Assembly (NCBI GenBank): GCA_021234155.1
Contig: JAJEKV010000045.1
Coordinates: 6,380,753-6,444,752 of the forward strand
Reading direction: 5' to 3'
DNA from: Isoetes taiwanensis
Lineage: Eukaryota > Streptophyta > Lycopodiopsida > Isoetales > Isoetaceae
DNA length: 64,000 nucleotides
The notes beneath the pieces were generated by a model. The model was not told where the DNA came from and did not search any database. It saw only the letters and a program-made list of their open reading frames with translations. Position numbers and translations under genes: made by a program. Shown one piece after another: positions 1-11,859 of this stretch. How positions within the stretch are numbered: position 1 is the first letter of the stretch; each line of letters opens with the position of its first letter.

Positions 1-2147
1 TTTTGGAGTGTTCATAAGTTATATCAACTTCAAAATCTAATAGAGAATTTCCTATACAGAATTTAGGACAAAATTATATGTTAAAATGCTCCAAAATCAC
101 CACCTATAAAGTATCACATGGGTAATGAATGATGCATTCTTCTTATATCTACATAGAAAATTACTCTATCAACTTGCATAGTGTGTAATTAAGGTTTAAC
201 CATGCAATTAACTAGATTTAAAGATCATGTACAACCATAGAATTAACACATTAGAGGTTAAAATTTTGAGTTAATTCCAAAACTATAGGCTGAAATCTCA
301 TCATTTACTAGCTAGTGATGTATATTGATGAATGAAAGTGAAGATCGTGAAGTTTAAGTATAAGAGTCAAAAATTAAACCATATGACCTTTGATGCGTCT
401 TTCTCACCTTTGTAGAGAGCACACTACATTTCTCCAAATAAGCCTTTCAAATTGTTCAAACTATGACAAGGGACATATATATAGGTCCCCTATATAGGTT
501 GTGTGGCTTTCTTGCAAAAATATATGGAGAAACATAGTTATTTTTTACTAGTATAAAACTGGTATATCCATTGCTGCTACAAAGCATTAGAGTTTTAGTA
601 GGATAATGTTACAAGTAGGTCATCTTTTATGTACACTATATTTTTCATGAATGCGGGCCTTCCTTTGCAATATAACTCTCTATTTTCATATTGAAATAAT
701 ATACTATTTGAAAGATATGAATATAATTAAGCATGAACCATTTATGGTCCATAAGTAGACCAATTGTATAGAGCATATATCTCTCACTAGCCCTATCCAT
801 TTTGTCCCCATAATGATACCATGATTTCTTACCTTTAACAACATAATTTCTGAAGGTGTAAGTGGAAGTCCATGTAGATTCAATTGGCGAATAAATACCT
901 CATAAATTCACAGTTGTTTGTGCTTAAACATTGCCCTCAAATTATGCAAGCTTGTCTAACCAATTAATTTTACCCCATAGAGAATTGTACGCATAAACTA
1001 TATTCTAAAGTTGAGATCAAAATTGATTAAGATGTTGCCTCTATTAATTTTTAAACTTTCAGTCCTGTGGACCAATAATGATCTGCAAGTGGAGCTGCAC
1101 ATAACAGTCTAACTTGACTTTTTGTAGTCATAAACTTCCATATTTTTCTTTGAATTTTTTTCCATTGATTTCATGACATGGGACATTTTGAGAATGTGTT
1201 TTTTCAAAGTCATATCTCGAGGCATAAATCTAGAATAAACATAGAAGACATATTTGAATTTGATGTTAAAATTTTTAATCCAAATCTCAAAGTTATGATC
1301 AACAAATATTTTCATTATTAAAGTAAATAAGAAGCTATTCATATCCCAAAATTCAACTTCAGATCAATTAACATAAGGAAGTTATTGATTTTAAATGGGC
1401 CGGTGGACCAATAATGGGCTCAGGTACAGAAACCTTTCTTGATTTCTTGTGACCATGTCTTTTGCTTTTTTAATGAGCTTGTTTTTGCATTGGTTTCATG
1501 TCATTTTGAACTTTCATACCATGATTTTTTGGAGGACATCATAGAGTAAGTTTTGCTCTATATAAGGAAATATTAATCATTATTACAAGTTACCTAAAAT
1601 TGAGCTCAAAAGTGGAAGTCCAAACGTCAAATTCAAGGCCAGCCAACATTTTTATGGGATGAAGAAACTTGTCAACTGCTTATATGTCAAATATTAGCTC
1701 AAAATGCATTTCCTTGTAAAAGTTGTTGTATTTAAACTACAACTGCCTTCTGGGAACCATAATTGGTTCTGAGTAGGCAGAAAGCAGTTTTGACTCTGTC
1801 ATGTTTGAATGGCCCTATCTTTCTTCACAGACTTCGGATTGACATATGGTTTTTTGTGTCGTTTTCCCTATCTCGTGTAGAAAAATATCATGGTAATCAA
1901 AAAATTTGAAAAAATCGTTTTGTCGAGACAGTTTTACTTTATGTAAACATGAAGCTTTTGGTACTTGACCCCCCCGAGTTTGCTAGAGCATAACTTACAA
2001 GAATGGAGGTGTATATATTTTTAGGTATTTTTCTAGTGGACCATGACTGCCATATATGAACTCCTAAGAAGGGTTCAAATAGATTTTGTACCATTGATTT
2101 TATATGAATTTTAAAGTGAACACTGCAAATGGACCATTTCCGGTCCA
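1..2147. other. AT-rich noncoding DNA with a loosely recurring motif
   Basis: No convincing coding region is seen. A short motif of the type ggaccaataatgg or its imperfect inverse recurs near 745, 1068, 1404, 1754 and 2130, about 330-380 bp apart. A second phrase, gtggaagtcca, recurs near 863 and 1612. This suggests a very diverged tandem array or 3'-flanking repeats next to the Penelope-like RT fragment. I see no promoter, tRNA or other gene here. Confidence 0.35.
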
Positions 2148-3725
2148 TCACCTGACCACTCTAGTGTTAAACCTTTCGATATCCTTGTATCTGCCCATCT
2201 TTGCTAGTTTAATTAAGAAGTTGACTTCATGCCAAGCCAAATATAGATTACACCAACTTGGTGAGCACGCAAATCCCATGGGTATTCCGCAACATTGCCT
2301 CCACGTCCTATTGTCATTGCATAGCCAATAGTTCTTGAGTAGCCACACATTCATGTTTATGAAATTCTGACATGTTAGTTCTGTCCAGCAATCAGGTTGT
2401 TTATCCTTAGTGTCCCATTTTGCACAAAAGTTATCACCATAGCCGCCTTTCTTCTTTATCCACAATCTATTCTTCCAATGCTTTTTTCTTTGGTACTGGA
2501 ATACTGTGGAAATGATCTTTTCAATAACAGAACACAATCCCTCTTCCCCTTCAAGAGGGATAGACTCGTAGCATTTAGTCACGTCCGCAACATAGAGGCT
2601 ATGAATTTTTTCCGGGAGATTTAATGCAACATCATAAACAGAGTTGACTAACCAGTTAGGGCCTAAACCTTTTGGGCAGAAGATACTAATTCCTGAGCAC
2701 ATATCTAAGGAAATTTCTGGCCATAATTCCACAATGCTTTTTAGGCCCTCTGCAATTAGACCATAATTTGAGAGAATATAGAGCTATGGGCATTTGTGAT
2801 CCAACGAAAGCTATTCTTATGTGCCTTGTAGATACAAAGCAGATATGGAAGTGCTGCGATATTGTCCAGATCAATATCAAACTCCCACAAATCAAGAGTA
2901 GCTAAAGCTATATTCTGCTGGATTTGCTCAATGGGTTTGCTAGAAGCAACAAAATCAGGGCTGTTAAGCCTGTTAAGAGCCAGCTCCTTGGCTAAGTATG
3001 GACACATGAAACTTGGATTGTTAGATGCTTTATCTATACCAGCTACATACAAGTTTTCGATAGTCTTAAATCAGGTCTTTGTTTGCTTCCATATCATCTT
3101 CGAAGACATAGTGCCTAACCTTACTATCACATTTCTGAAAGTAGTCTTTTATCATTCCATAAGCCATCTCTCTAGCGGCTGTTTCAATCAGCAGATATTT
3201 TTGTGCATCAACTGGTTTGATCACAAACTTATGTAGCTCAAAGAAGGTGCGTAGTCCCTTTGTCACTTGGACTAGGCACTCATTCTTGTCTAGCCTTCTA
3301 TGAGGAATGTGATTCATTCCTTTCTTTAGAATATTTCTCAAATTCTTATTTCGGATAATATTACAAAATGAGTGAGAATATGTTTGTACATGGGATCAAT
3401 ATATCCTTTGAACTCCTGCTTTGTACATGGACACTTTGGAGTGCCCTTCCTAGCAAAGGTTTTGAACGGCTTGTAAACCATATCAACCAACTTAGGCAGA
3501 TATCTCCAACCAAGAATAGTCTTGTCTAGAGCTACCTGTCCTTCCTCTCCAAAAAACTTAATCATGATAAAGTCCAGAATCTTTCTGAACTTAATTGAGT
3601 CCATTAACCTGGACACATAGGTGAGGTGGACAGTCAATTTCTTCTCCACTTCACTATCGGTTTTGATCAGCCATCTATTATTTTGGTACCATCTACTAGG
3701 GTTCCTCTCCACAACCTGTTATGCA
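2148..3725 (-). pseudogene. Penelope-like reverse transcriptase remnant, truncated before YxDD
   Basis: Read on the minus strand from about 3725 down to 2148, this is a degraded RT. The N-terminal part has a CPC segment followed by YIDPMYKHILTHFVIL and RNILKKGMNHIPHR. Next comes FVIKPVDAQKYLLIE, resembling the I-K-x-D-K segment of Penelope-like RTs. LLCIYKAHKNSFRWITNA resembles their PKxHK-RxI motif. LYVADVTKCYESIPL is the first catalytic motif and GIPMGFACSPSWCNLYL the next RT motif. The frame changes near 3340, 3060 and 2740, so it is not functional. It stops at 2148, just where the RYIDDL catalytic segment would follow. An acceptor-like site (aacag) lies at about 3712. Family assignment rests on motif pattern; a related cellular RT is the main alternative. 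Confidence 0.55.
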
Positions 3726-5240
3726 TTGCACACTATTAACTTATGTAGACACTATAAGACATTATAATGTACAGGTGCAAATCAATAAGCATATACAGTA
3801 CGATTATGGTTTTGCTGGAGGATATAATCCAATGGGTCGTCTTTCATTAAGACACTTGCCTACTTGGGCCACAAGTTGGTATATATTCACAATTTGATGA
3901 TCGATTGGCCACCCTTCAAGGTGGCATATTATTTATGTGTATTGTTGTCAGTGCTAACATGTACATACGCTTTCAGAATATAGGATACCCCATAGAAGGC
4001 GTGGGACGAATGACACCTCCGTTCCCTTCACCCAGATACTTGGCCATCACAAGTGGTCCGAGGTCCGAGGGAGATGGAGGGTCTTGACCAAGTTGCCATG
4101 GGAGGGAAGGTTCCCGTATTTATAATGACGAGCATCATATAGGTTCTGGGGCGTCCACAATGATTATCAAATTCTCATATTTATATGGCACTTACATTTG
4201 TAAAGTTTTGACATCGATGCATAGAATAATCAATTGTTGGAGTCTAAGCATGCCTTTGTGTGCTTATTTGTCCTTTCTTATGTCTAAATACAAGCTAGGG
4301 TTCTGGTTTAATGCGTTCTTTCTACATTAAATGTGTGAGCTGCAGATACGTAGGCTTCTACAATATCACTGTTATAGTATAGCTATCGCAAGCTCTATAG
4401 CCATCAAATACAATCATGTGTTCTTTGTCATATTGAAACAACAAGCATGTTATGATATTTGACATGCGGCTAAAGAACAAACATATATAACTCAAAATAA
4501 ATAGACATTTTTTACCTCAACAAAGAGACAATGCCAACAATTTTGTCACAAGGTCCTTTTGTGTCAATGTGTTCCACTGTCGACTTATGATACTGCTCAC
4601 TCAATCTACAGAACTTCACAATATAAAGGTGTATTTTTTGGGGTTCTCCCAAAGTGGAGTATCTGATTGAATGGGGTCAATGCTCTGGCATGTGCGCCTG
4701 CTGAGATCGATTGGGTACCTGACATATTACAAAAGCAAAATTGGGGACCAAAAATGGACCTTGTAGGCAAAAGGCGAAGGAACTTGGAGAATGGACTCCA
4801 GGATAACCCAATCACGGTTACACTACCTAGACCATAACACCACCTATTATCGTTTGCAATTATTGTACGAACCACCGGTGATATCGTCTATGGGGGGACA
4901 CCTAGCAACAGTCCAATGTTGTAAGACCAACACCGTGATATGTAGTTATCATCCCATGTGAAAGCAAGAGGTTATCAACCATGTACAAGGGATAATACCA
5001 TCCTCTATAACCCAGATGGTTATAAGCCATGAATACTGTACCATCCTCCAATATTCCAGCACCACCTATATACGTGCCCAAGTGGCAAATTGAATACGGA
5101 AAAAATATTTTCACCCATATTTGTTGTCTTGGCTTTGCATTTTCTTCGGATTTGTCAATTTTAAATAAAAATCACACTCCTAGGTTTCCTAGGAACTTTT
5201 GCCTCTTCTTCGAATTTGTCGATTTGAATGCAAGTCACAC
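3726..5240. other. Intergenic stretch, no recognisable gene
   Basis: Mostly AT-rich sequence. On the minus strand, 5114-4903 encodes an open segment including YNHLGYRGWYYPLYMVDNLLLSHG, and 4875-4606 is open in another frame. These could be remnants of one decayed coding region, but I do not recognise a family. Nothing else is supported. Confidence 0.3.
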
Positions 5241-5271
5241 TTCTGGGTGTCCAGGATGCTATTTTTGCACT

Positions 5272-5294
5272 ACCACCCCAATTCTGGGTCCACA
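5272..5294 (+). repeat. Left inverted repeat of the Foldback-like candidate
   Basis: The 23 bases match the reverse complement of 14579-14601 at 22 positions; the single difference is in the middle (aattc against aatac). Confidence 0.7.
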
Positions 5295-5379
5295 CCTAAA
5301 AACAACAGTAAAAAAAAGACCACATGTCGTTGTTCCAAAAAATCTACATGTGGTTATGTGGAGGTGTGGTTTATTAAGG

Positions 5380-6075
5380 AGGCGGTGTAGTTTTTTTTAT
5401 GGAGCTATAGCTTTTTTTTTTTTGAAGGTGTGGTCTTTTTTTGAGGTGTCGTTTTTTTAAAAGAAGTGTTGCTTATTTTTTTGAGGGGGTGTTGTTTTTA
5501 AGAAGGCGTTGTTTTTTGAGGTGTAGTTTATAACTAGGTGTAGTTTTTAAGTAGTCGTATTTTATGGAAGTATAGTTTTTTGAAGTGTGGTTTATAAGGA
5601 GGTATAGTTTTTAAGTGGTTGTTTTTTAAGGAAGTATGGTTTTCTAAAGTGGTATGATTTTTTTTAATCGAGGTGGTGTTTTTTGAGGTGTCGTTTATAA
5701 GTGGGTGTAGTTTTTAAATAGCTGTTTTTTAAAGAAGTATGGTTTTTTGAAGTGTGGTTTATAAGCGGGTGTAGTTTTTAAGTGGTCGTTTTTAATGAAG
5801 TATGGTTTTCTCAAGTGGTGTAGTTTATAACTAGGTGTAGTTTTAAGAAGCTATTTTTAAGGAAGTATGATTTTTTTTTTTGGTGTGGTTTATATAGCTA
5901 GGTATAGTTTTACATTAGCTATTTTTTTTAAAGTAAGTATGGTTTTTTTTTGAGGTGTGGTTTTTAAGTAGGTGTAGTTTTTAAGTGGTCGCTTTTTTAC
6001 GTATGTGGTTTTTACGAAGTGGTGTAGTTTTTTACGATCTATTTCTTAAGGAAGTATGGTTTTTTTGAGGTTATT
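5380..6075 (+). repeat. Left subterminal tandem array, unit about 62-70 bp
   Basis: Diverged repeats read roughly: gtgtggtttataag, gtgtagtttttaag, a tggtcgttttt segment, then gaagtatggtttttt. About ten imperfect units are visible. The array is interrupted by a MITE and continues as related sequence at 6590-7030. Its reverse complement resembles the array at 13780-14575. Confidence 0.7.
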
Positions 6076-6182
6076 TCTTAAGCAAAGCACCATCACTTGG
6101 AATATTGTTTGTGTGCTCAACTTTGGGAATGTATCGTATTGTTTTATATTCGTGAAAAATAACTTCAACGGTTAGATCCAAC

Positions 6183-6515
6183 CACTACAAGAGAATGAGC
6201 ATTTTTTGTCAGAAAAATTGTCTGACTGTCTAGAGAGATTTTTGCCTGACGTACAGGCTGACGAACGTACTGACGATTACTATTTTGATGCTTTTCCTCA
6301 CGATACTACGTCAGACATATCGTCACATAAATCGTCGGAAGCCTTCGTCAGGTTAAGCGTCATATTAATCGTCAGAATATACGTCAAATATGTATCGTCA
6401 GAAAAAGCGTCAGATTTTGCGTCAGAATTTGCGTCAACCGTCAGAATAACCGTTAGAAAATACGTCAGATATAACGTCAGATATATCATCAGATTTTGCG
6501 TCAGACTATCACTAT
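6183..6515. mobile_element. CACTA-type MITE or element end with dense CGTCA/TGACG motifs
   Basis: The segment starts CACTACAAGAGAATGAGC, very like the CACTACAAGAAAA terminus of plant CACTA elements. It then carries about twenty TGACG/CGTCA motifs in 300 bp. Motifs in the left part are mostly TGACG and those in the right part mostly CGTCA, as expected of subterminal transposase-binding repeats. The right end (near tcactataac) does not show a clean inverted CACTA, and no TSD is seen, so it may be degraded. It interrupts the surrounding tgtggttt array. Confidence 0.5.
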
Positions 6516-6808
6516 AACCCCAAAATCTGCTCTATATGTAGTTTTTAATCTGCTCTATATGTAGTTTTTTGCTGTTGTTTTTGCAATAAAACAACACTCA
6601 AAGACCACCCATATTATTGTTCCGAAAATGCTAGAAACAACAGTAGTTTTTTAATGTAGTTTTTTACACACAAAAGATGCATAGTTTTCATGTGTGGTTT
6701 TTTAGACAAAAACAACGCATGTTTTTCTATGTAGTTTTTGCCCATGGTTTTTAGAGAAAACAACGCGTAAATTTATGCGTGGTTTTCCCCCCAAATAAAA
6801 AACAACGC

Positions 6809-6956
6809 ATGGTTTTTAGATGTGGTCTTCAGCTAGAAACAATGCATATGTAAAGATTTTAGCATAGTTTTCCTTCAATTGTATGGTTTTTAGATGTGGT
6901 CTTCAGCTAGAAACAATGTGTATGTAAAAATTTTAGCATAGTTTTCCTTCAATTGT
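6809..6956 (+). repeat. Two-copy tandem repeat, 74-bp unit
   Basis: Units start at 6809 and 6883 and share atggtttttagatgtggtc followed by ttcagctagaaacaatg, with few differences. They belong to the left array of the Foldback-like candidate. Confidence 0.85.
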
Positions 6957-7030
6957 CGACGCATTATTTTCATTGTTTGTAGTGAAACCACGTGTTGTTT
7001 TCGTACTCATACACATGTTTTTTTTAATGT

Positions 7031-9128
7031 AGTTTTGAAGAAACATCAAAACTTAAGAATTGCAGTTTTTCCATTGTCACAAAGATTGCATAATTTGCAA
7101 TAGCAAACAAATGAGTTTTGGCATTATCTAATGAGCATATATTTAAGTGCTTTCTTAATATATAAGTGCTTGTTTCTAAGACTGAACCATTGAATACCAA
7201 TAAAATACATGCACATAAAACCATTGAATAACAAGAATAGATATTTTCAATGTATCTGATATTACAATGCATGGTGTCACATGTTAAGAACAGCCAAGAA
7301 CATATGTACATAAACAAAGAAAAACATCCAGACATAAATATAATACGCGACACCACAGATATATCGAGGCCTTGATTGAGTTTAAACACATCAAGCTTGA
7401 GGTGATACAAGTGAGATCAAAGGCAATACATGCACACCATCACACCCTCATAGTTATGAAAAGCTTCCTTTCAAAAGGGCAAGCCATACATCAGGATAAG
7501 GCATTGAAGGCATGGATAATCGAATGATCCATCCTTATTGTCTTGAAGCACCTGAATGCCATGGGTTTTGCAAAGAGCAATCAGAGACATTGCTAAACAA
7601 AATTGCAAAGCTTGAATCACTTCCCCATCAAGGCGTACAACAAAATTTGTGTGCCAATTCTTCAGCAATAGAGCTGTTCTGAACGTAGAATGTTGATGGC
7701 CGATTCAAGAAGGTGCATAAAACAAGGAGATCGAAAAAGGGCCAGATCCTTGAACCAAATGCATCAAAGCCAAAAGAGAAAAAAGGATAGAATGATTTGA
7801 GCACGCAATTGCCGAGAGCGCCGGCGGATATCTGCAGGCGAATTTGCCCCAGCCTCAAGGCAAGAACAGGGGCTTTTATTTCTTTCGACCTGATATCTAC
7901 AACAAGAATGAAATATGGGCTAAACCAACAACACCTCTTTTTGCTTTGCACCAACAAATCAATTGTGCAAACCACTTATTTAGTACTAAGTGTATGTTGG
8001 GGCACATGTCATGTTTGTCTCAATAAGGTCAAGCTTGTTTCCACTCTAGCCCATTGAGTGCTCTACTCTTATCTTAGAGAAATTTTGCCAATGGGCCAGT
8101 TAATTCACAAGCTCATGAAATTCAACTTACACAAAAACTTTTTGTCCGTTAGCTAACTCATGCAAATGGCATTTTTTTCCAATTTTTGACATTGTTACTT
8201 GGTACCCATTTCGATATGAATTCAATTTTGTAGAAATGGATTTGAGCAATTGAGCTTCTTTTACTCAGAGCTAATAGCATGGTATAAAGTTAATTCCTTC
8301 AAATGAGTCTGCCATGCCTTTTTTTTTTTTGCCCACTATCTAGGTTATGTACAATCGTATCTTAGCTAAGCTTTAGAATATAAATGTGATGCAAGTACTT
8401 TCGAAACATTGCAATTTTATGGGTTGTGTCGTATGTGCAGTTTTATGGGTTTAGTTGTCTGGGGTAATGCCATAGAAACAAGAGATGTTGTATGGATACG
8501 TGCCTACTTAAGCACTTTGTTTGAGTCAAAGTTTTTTTCTTGCCTTTGCGGTGCATGTTTTTCATTTGCATGAGATTCGCTTATGCATTTCTCATTCCAT
8601 TATGAAGCAATTGAGACATGGTAAAGTATTAAAAGGAGCTTATGGACTATGGTTTTAAAAGTGAAAACTCCAAAAAGAAGGGTTTCAAACTTGCAACTTA
8701 TTACATCTATAACTAAGTCAAATTCAAATGTCATTGAAGGTCATATATAGAAAGAATGAATGTAGAAAATAGAGAGAAAAAAAGATTAGCCCATATGCTT
8801 TTAGATATTGGTATGGTGTGGTAATGCTAAAGTGATAAATTTCTACCATTTAATCCTTTTTGTACTAACGCCCAACTCATAAACTGAGACCATAGCCGCA
8901 TTGAGCAAGGAGTCCTCAACCAAAGGCCCATAAATAATAATTTGAACTAAGCCCTATTGCTTATTTGTAGGAATCTATTGCTTATTTGTGGGTAGTGTAA
9001 GTAACTAGAGAAAATGCCGCGTGGCATGCATTTAAGATGGCCTAGAAAAACTATTGATAGGGCATTTTGTAGTGTATTTGCTGGATTTTTTTGCTTTTAA
9101 AGCTGGAAAATTGTCGAAAATATTTTGA
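7031..9128. other. No recognised gene
   Basis: Minus-strand open segments at 7975-7628 and 7668-7471 overlap in different frames and may be a decayed coding region (one piece reads LNRPSTFYVQNSSIAEELAHKF), but I recognise no domain. Near 9066 ttgtagtg could be a CACTA-type right end, but its flanks do not match those at 6183. The rest is AT-rich. Confidence 0.3.
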
Positions 9129-10054
9129 ATGAGCTTCTTTGGCGCTTCTTGGAGAAAGGGTGGTCTTCTGCCCACGAAACTTGGTCCCCAGGGTAATGTC
9201 GATGTTTTGAGTCCATTGGCAGAGTCAGTTTACAGTTTTGGAGTGGGAGAGTTGCCTGTCCGTGGCCAAGGGCCTTCGGAAGAGGACCTTTGGGGTGAAC
9301 TGCTTCCGGAAGGTTTTAAGGGTCCGTCTTCTGGTGTCAACACCCTCCCTCTACATGATGACATTATGCAAGGTCCTGATCGAATGTGACTAAGATATGG
9401 CCTCCGAAACGTAAACCCTGTATGTTGCTAGGTTATTGAAGGGTTTATATTTTGGAGGCCGAGTTTTAGTCGGTTGCACTTGGCACATGGCCGAGAAGCT
9501 GCAATTGAAAACCGAAGCAATAGGAATTGACGGAATGGGGTTTGGATTTATCCTCTTCCCAGAATGGCAAGTAGAAGCCAAGAGCGCCTTTTGCAGTAGC
9601 AAAATTGTTTGGGATCATTCGGGATGGCCAATAGATCCAAACCCCATTCCTTCAGTTCCTATTGCTTCATGTTTTTAACTGCAGCTTCTTGACCATGTCC
9701 TAAGTGCAACTGACTAAATCTCGACCTCCATAACGTAAACCCTTCAATAACCTAGCAACACACAGGATTTACATTTCGGAGGCCATATCCTAGTCAGATT
9801 CGACCAGGATCTTGCACAATGTCATCACGTAAAGGGAGGGTGTTGACGCCAGAAGATGGACCCTTAAAACTTTCCGGAAGCAGTTCGCCCCAAAGGTCCT
9901 CTCCCAAAGGCCCTTGGCCATGGATGGGCAACTCTCCTACTCCGGAACTATAAACTGACTCTGCCAATGGACTCAAAACATCGACATTACCCTTGAGACC
10001 AAGTTTCGTGGGCGGAAGACTACGCTTTCTCCAAGAAGCGCCAAGGTAGCTCAT
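9129..10054. repeat. Large imperfect palindrome, arms about 430 bp
   Basis: The arm 9129-9560 is matched by the reverse complement of 9622-10054, with a loop of about 60 bp centred near 9591. Both arms keep an open frame with similar protein sequence (GASWRKGGLLPTKLG in one, GASWRKRSLPPTKLG in the other, then NVDVLSPLAESVYS in both). Either the duplicated segment was coding or the arms are only mildly diverged. A transcript would fold into a long hairpin, a plausible small-RNA source or a MITE-like foldback. No known domain is seen. Confidence 0.8.
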
Positions 10055-11859
10055 GTCCAACACGTTCGTAGTCAATTGGCCTAAGAGGTGGCTGTGGAAT
10101 ACTGTCATGTAGAGGTTCGTATTTCTTTTGTTGCCAAAAATGACCGTGTGACTTGGTCCCTAAGGTAAATTTTCCATTCCATTCCCATTTACATGGCGAA
10201 GTCAAATCTCCATTCCAGAGCCTTTGTACTGCTCGAACGACAAAACACTTGGGTTTCTACACGGTCGACCGCAGGACGCTTCGCGGTTTGATAAGTTCTC
10301 CCGGACGGATCTTGGATTGTTTTGAATTTGCTCGAAGCAGGTTACTTGAACGTTGGATTCAACGGTCGGATAGGGAAACCGAGCTCCAGGAGGGGGGCAT
10401 TGGCATTTGCCCTCCCGGAGGATCGTTGGCAGGAAAGGCTGCCTCCACAACCTTTTTGAGGTTCGCCTCACGGGATCCGCCTCTCCCTTCCGTGAGGAAG
10501 CCGCCAAGCAAAGTCCTGGCCTGGTTCGATTTGGGGAAGGGTGTCGGCCGCTTTAAGTTCTTCAAGATCCTCTATTCTACCCCCTTGCCAAACTCCTCCA
10601 CCAAAAATTCCAAAGGTGATCATATTTCTTGCATAAAGTCCTAGTCATCATGTCCACATCACCACCATCTAGCCATGTCAACCAAAATTTGCCAACATCA
10701 CCCAATGAAAAGACCAAAGATGGACATCTTTTCATTTTTGGCCTAGTCAAAACTTGGCCTTACTTAGTTGGCATGCCATGTCACCGCTTTGAGGCCGAGG
10801 TGGCAAAAAGATGAGGCCGAGGTGGCAAAAGATGAACCGTGCCTAGAGAACTTAAAAAAAAACATATTTCTCCATGGTGACATGGCATTCCTTTGGATAG
10901 TGTGCTATGTGGCATGATGACTAAGCATTTTGCACTTTAGATAGAAAATGACTAGGTCAATTAAAAAGAAAAGGGAGATTTCTTTAGTGTAATAAGTAGG
11001 TAATAGTGGCAAAACAAGGTGATGTGGCACTAGAAATGATGAGGTGTCATAAGAGAGAAAACCAAACTTCTTTCTTTTTGAAAATGTGACTTTTACAAAA
11101 GTTATAGGTGATGACATGGCATGAGCATGCGAGATGGCAACTATGAGTGACATGGCAAAAGATGAAGGGATAGAAAAATGAAGAATTTGCCTCGGCAATT
11201 TGCAACTTGTTAGAAGAAGCATATTCACCATAATGACATGTCATTTTTTTTGGAAGATGTGGCATGCCACATTATATGACTAACACATAAGCCCCCTATT
11301 CTTGCAACGGTTTGCATTGTAGAGAGCTCGAGAATTGGATATGATATTTGTCAAGATTTGCAAGTTTATTGAATTGATGGGTGGATACATGCTTGATCCG
11401 TGCAGACGGAAGCTTCGATCTTTGAGCTATCCTAGAAAATCATTCATCGGAAGTGGGGGCCAAATTGCTCTATGCCAAAAGATCTTAGCCCTCTATCCCG
11501 ATCTTACCTGTTGATGTGAAATTTTTCCCGCTTGCACATCACATTTTTTTTTGGGTCCACATCACAACTATGTCTAAAACATGTTTCTTAACAACATATT
11601 TATAGGGGAAGTGATATAAACAACACTATACTCAAACAAGACATTTGTTCTAAGACAATCCCTTTGTAATAGTGTGCGATCACAAAACATGGTTAAAAAA
11701 ACCCAACTAAACCCTTTAACATGAACATAAGCTAACAACGCCTATATTTAAAAAAACGAGCGGCTAAGATGATTCCGAAATAAATGGTCAAGATTGTGAT
11801 CTTCGCCCCTCGCATTCCATTGGCCAAAATTTGAACTATTATTGTTTATTATTGTTTGT
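10055..11859. other. Flank of the palindrome; GC-richer ORF and noncoding DNA
   Basis: Between 10153 and 10644 the plus strand is open for 163 codons in comparatively GC-rich sequence, with no domain I recognise and an overlapping antisense frame, so coding status is uncertain. A 23-bp direct repeat (gaggccgaggtggcaaaa) lies at about 10791-10836. From 10640 to 11280 the phrases gacatggca and gatgtggca recur on both strands. No gene is supported. Confidence 0.3.

Noticed and set aside
9060-9074. CACTA right end (ttgtagtg) pairing with 6183
   Set aside because: Only about eight bases match, there is no shared subterminal motif and no 3-bp duplication (aac against tat).
10153-10644. 163-residue plus-strand ORF
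   Set aside because: Not called as a gene: no recognisable domain, competing antisense frame, and location beside a palindromic repeat.
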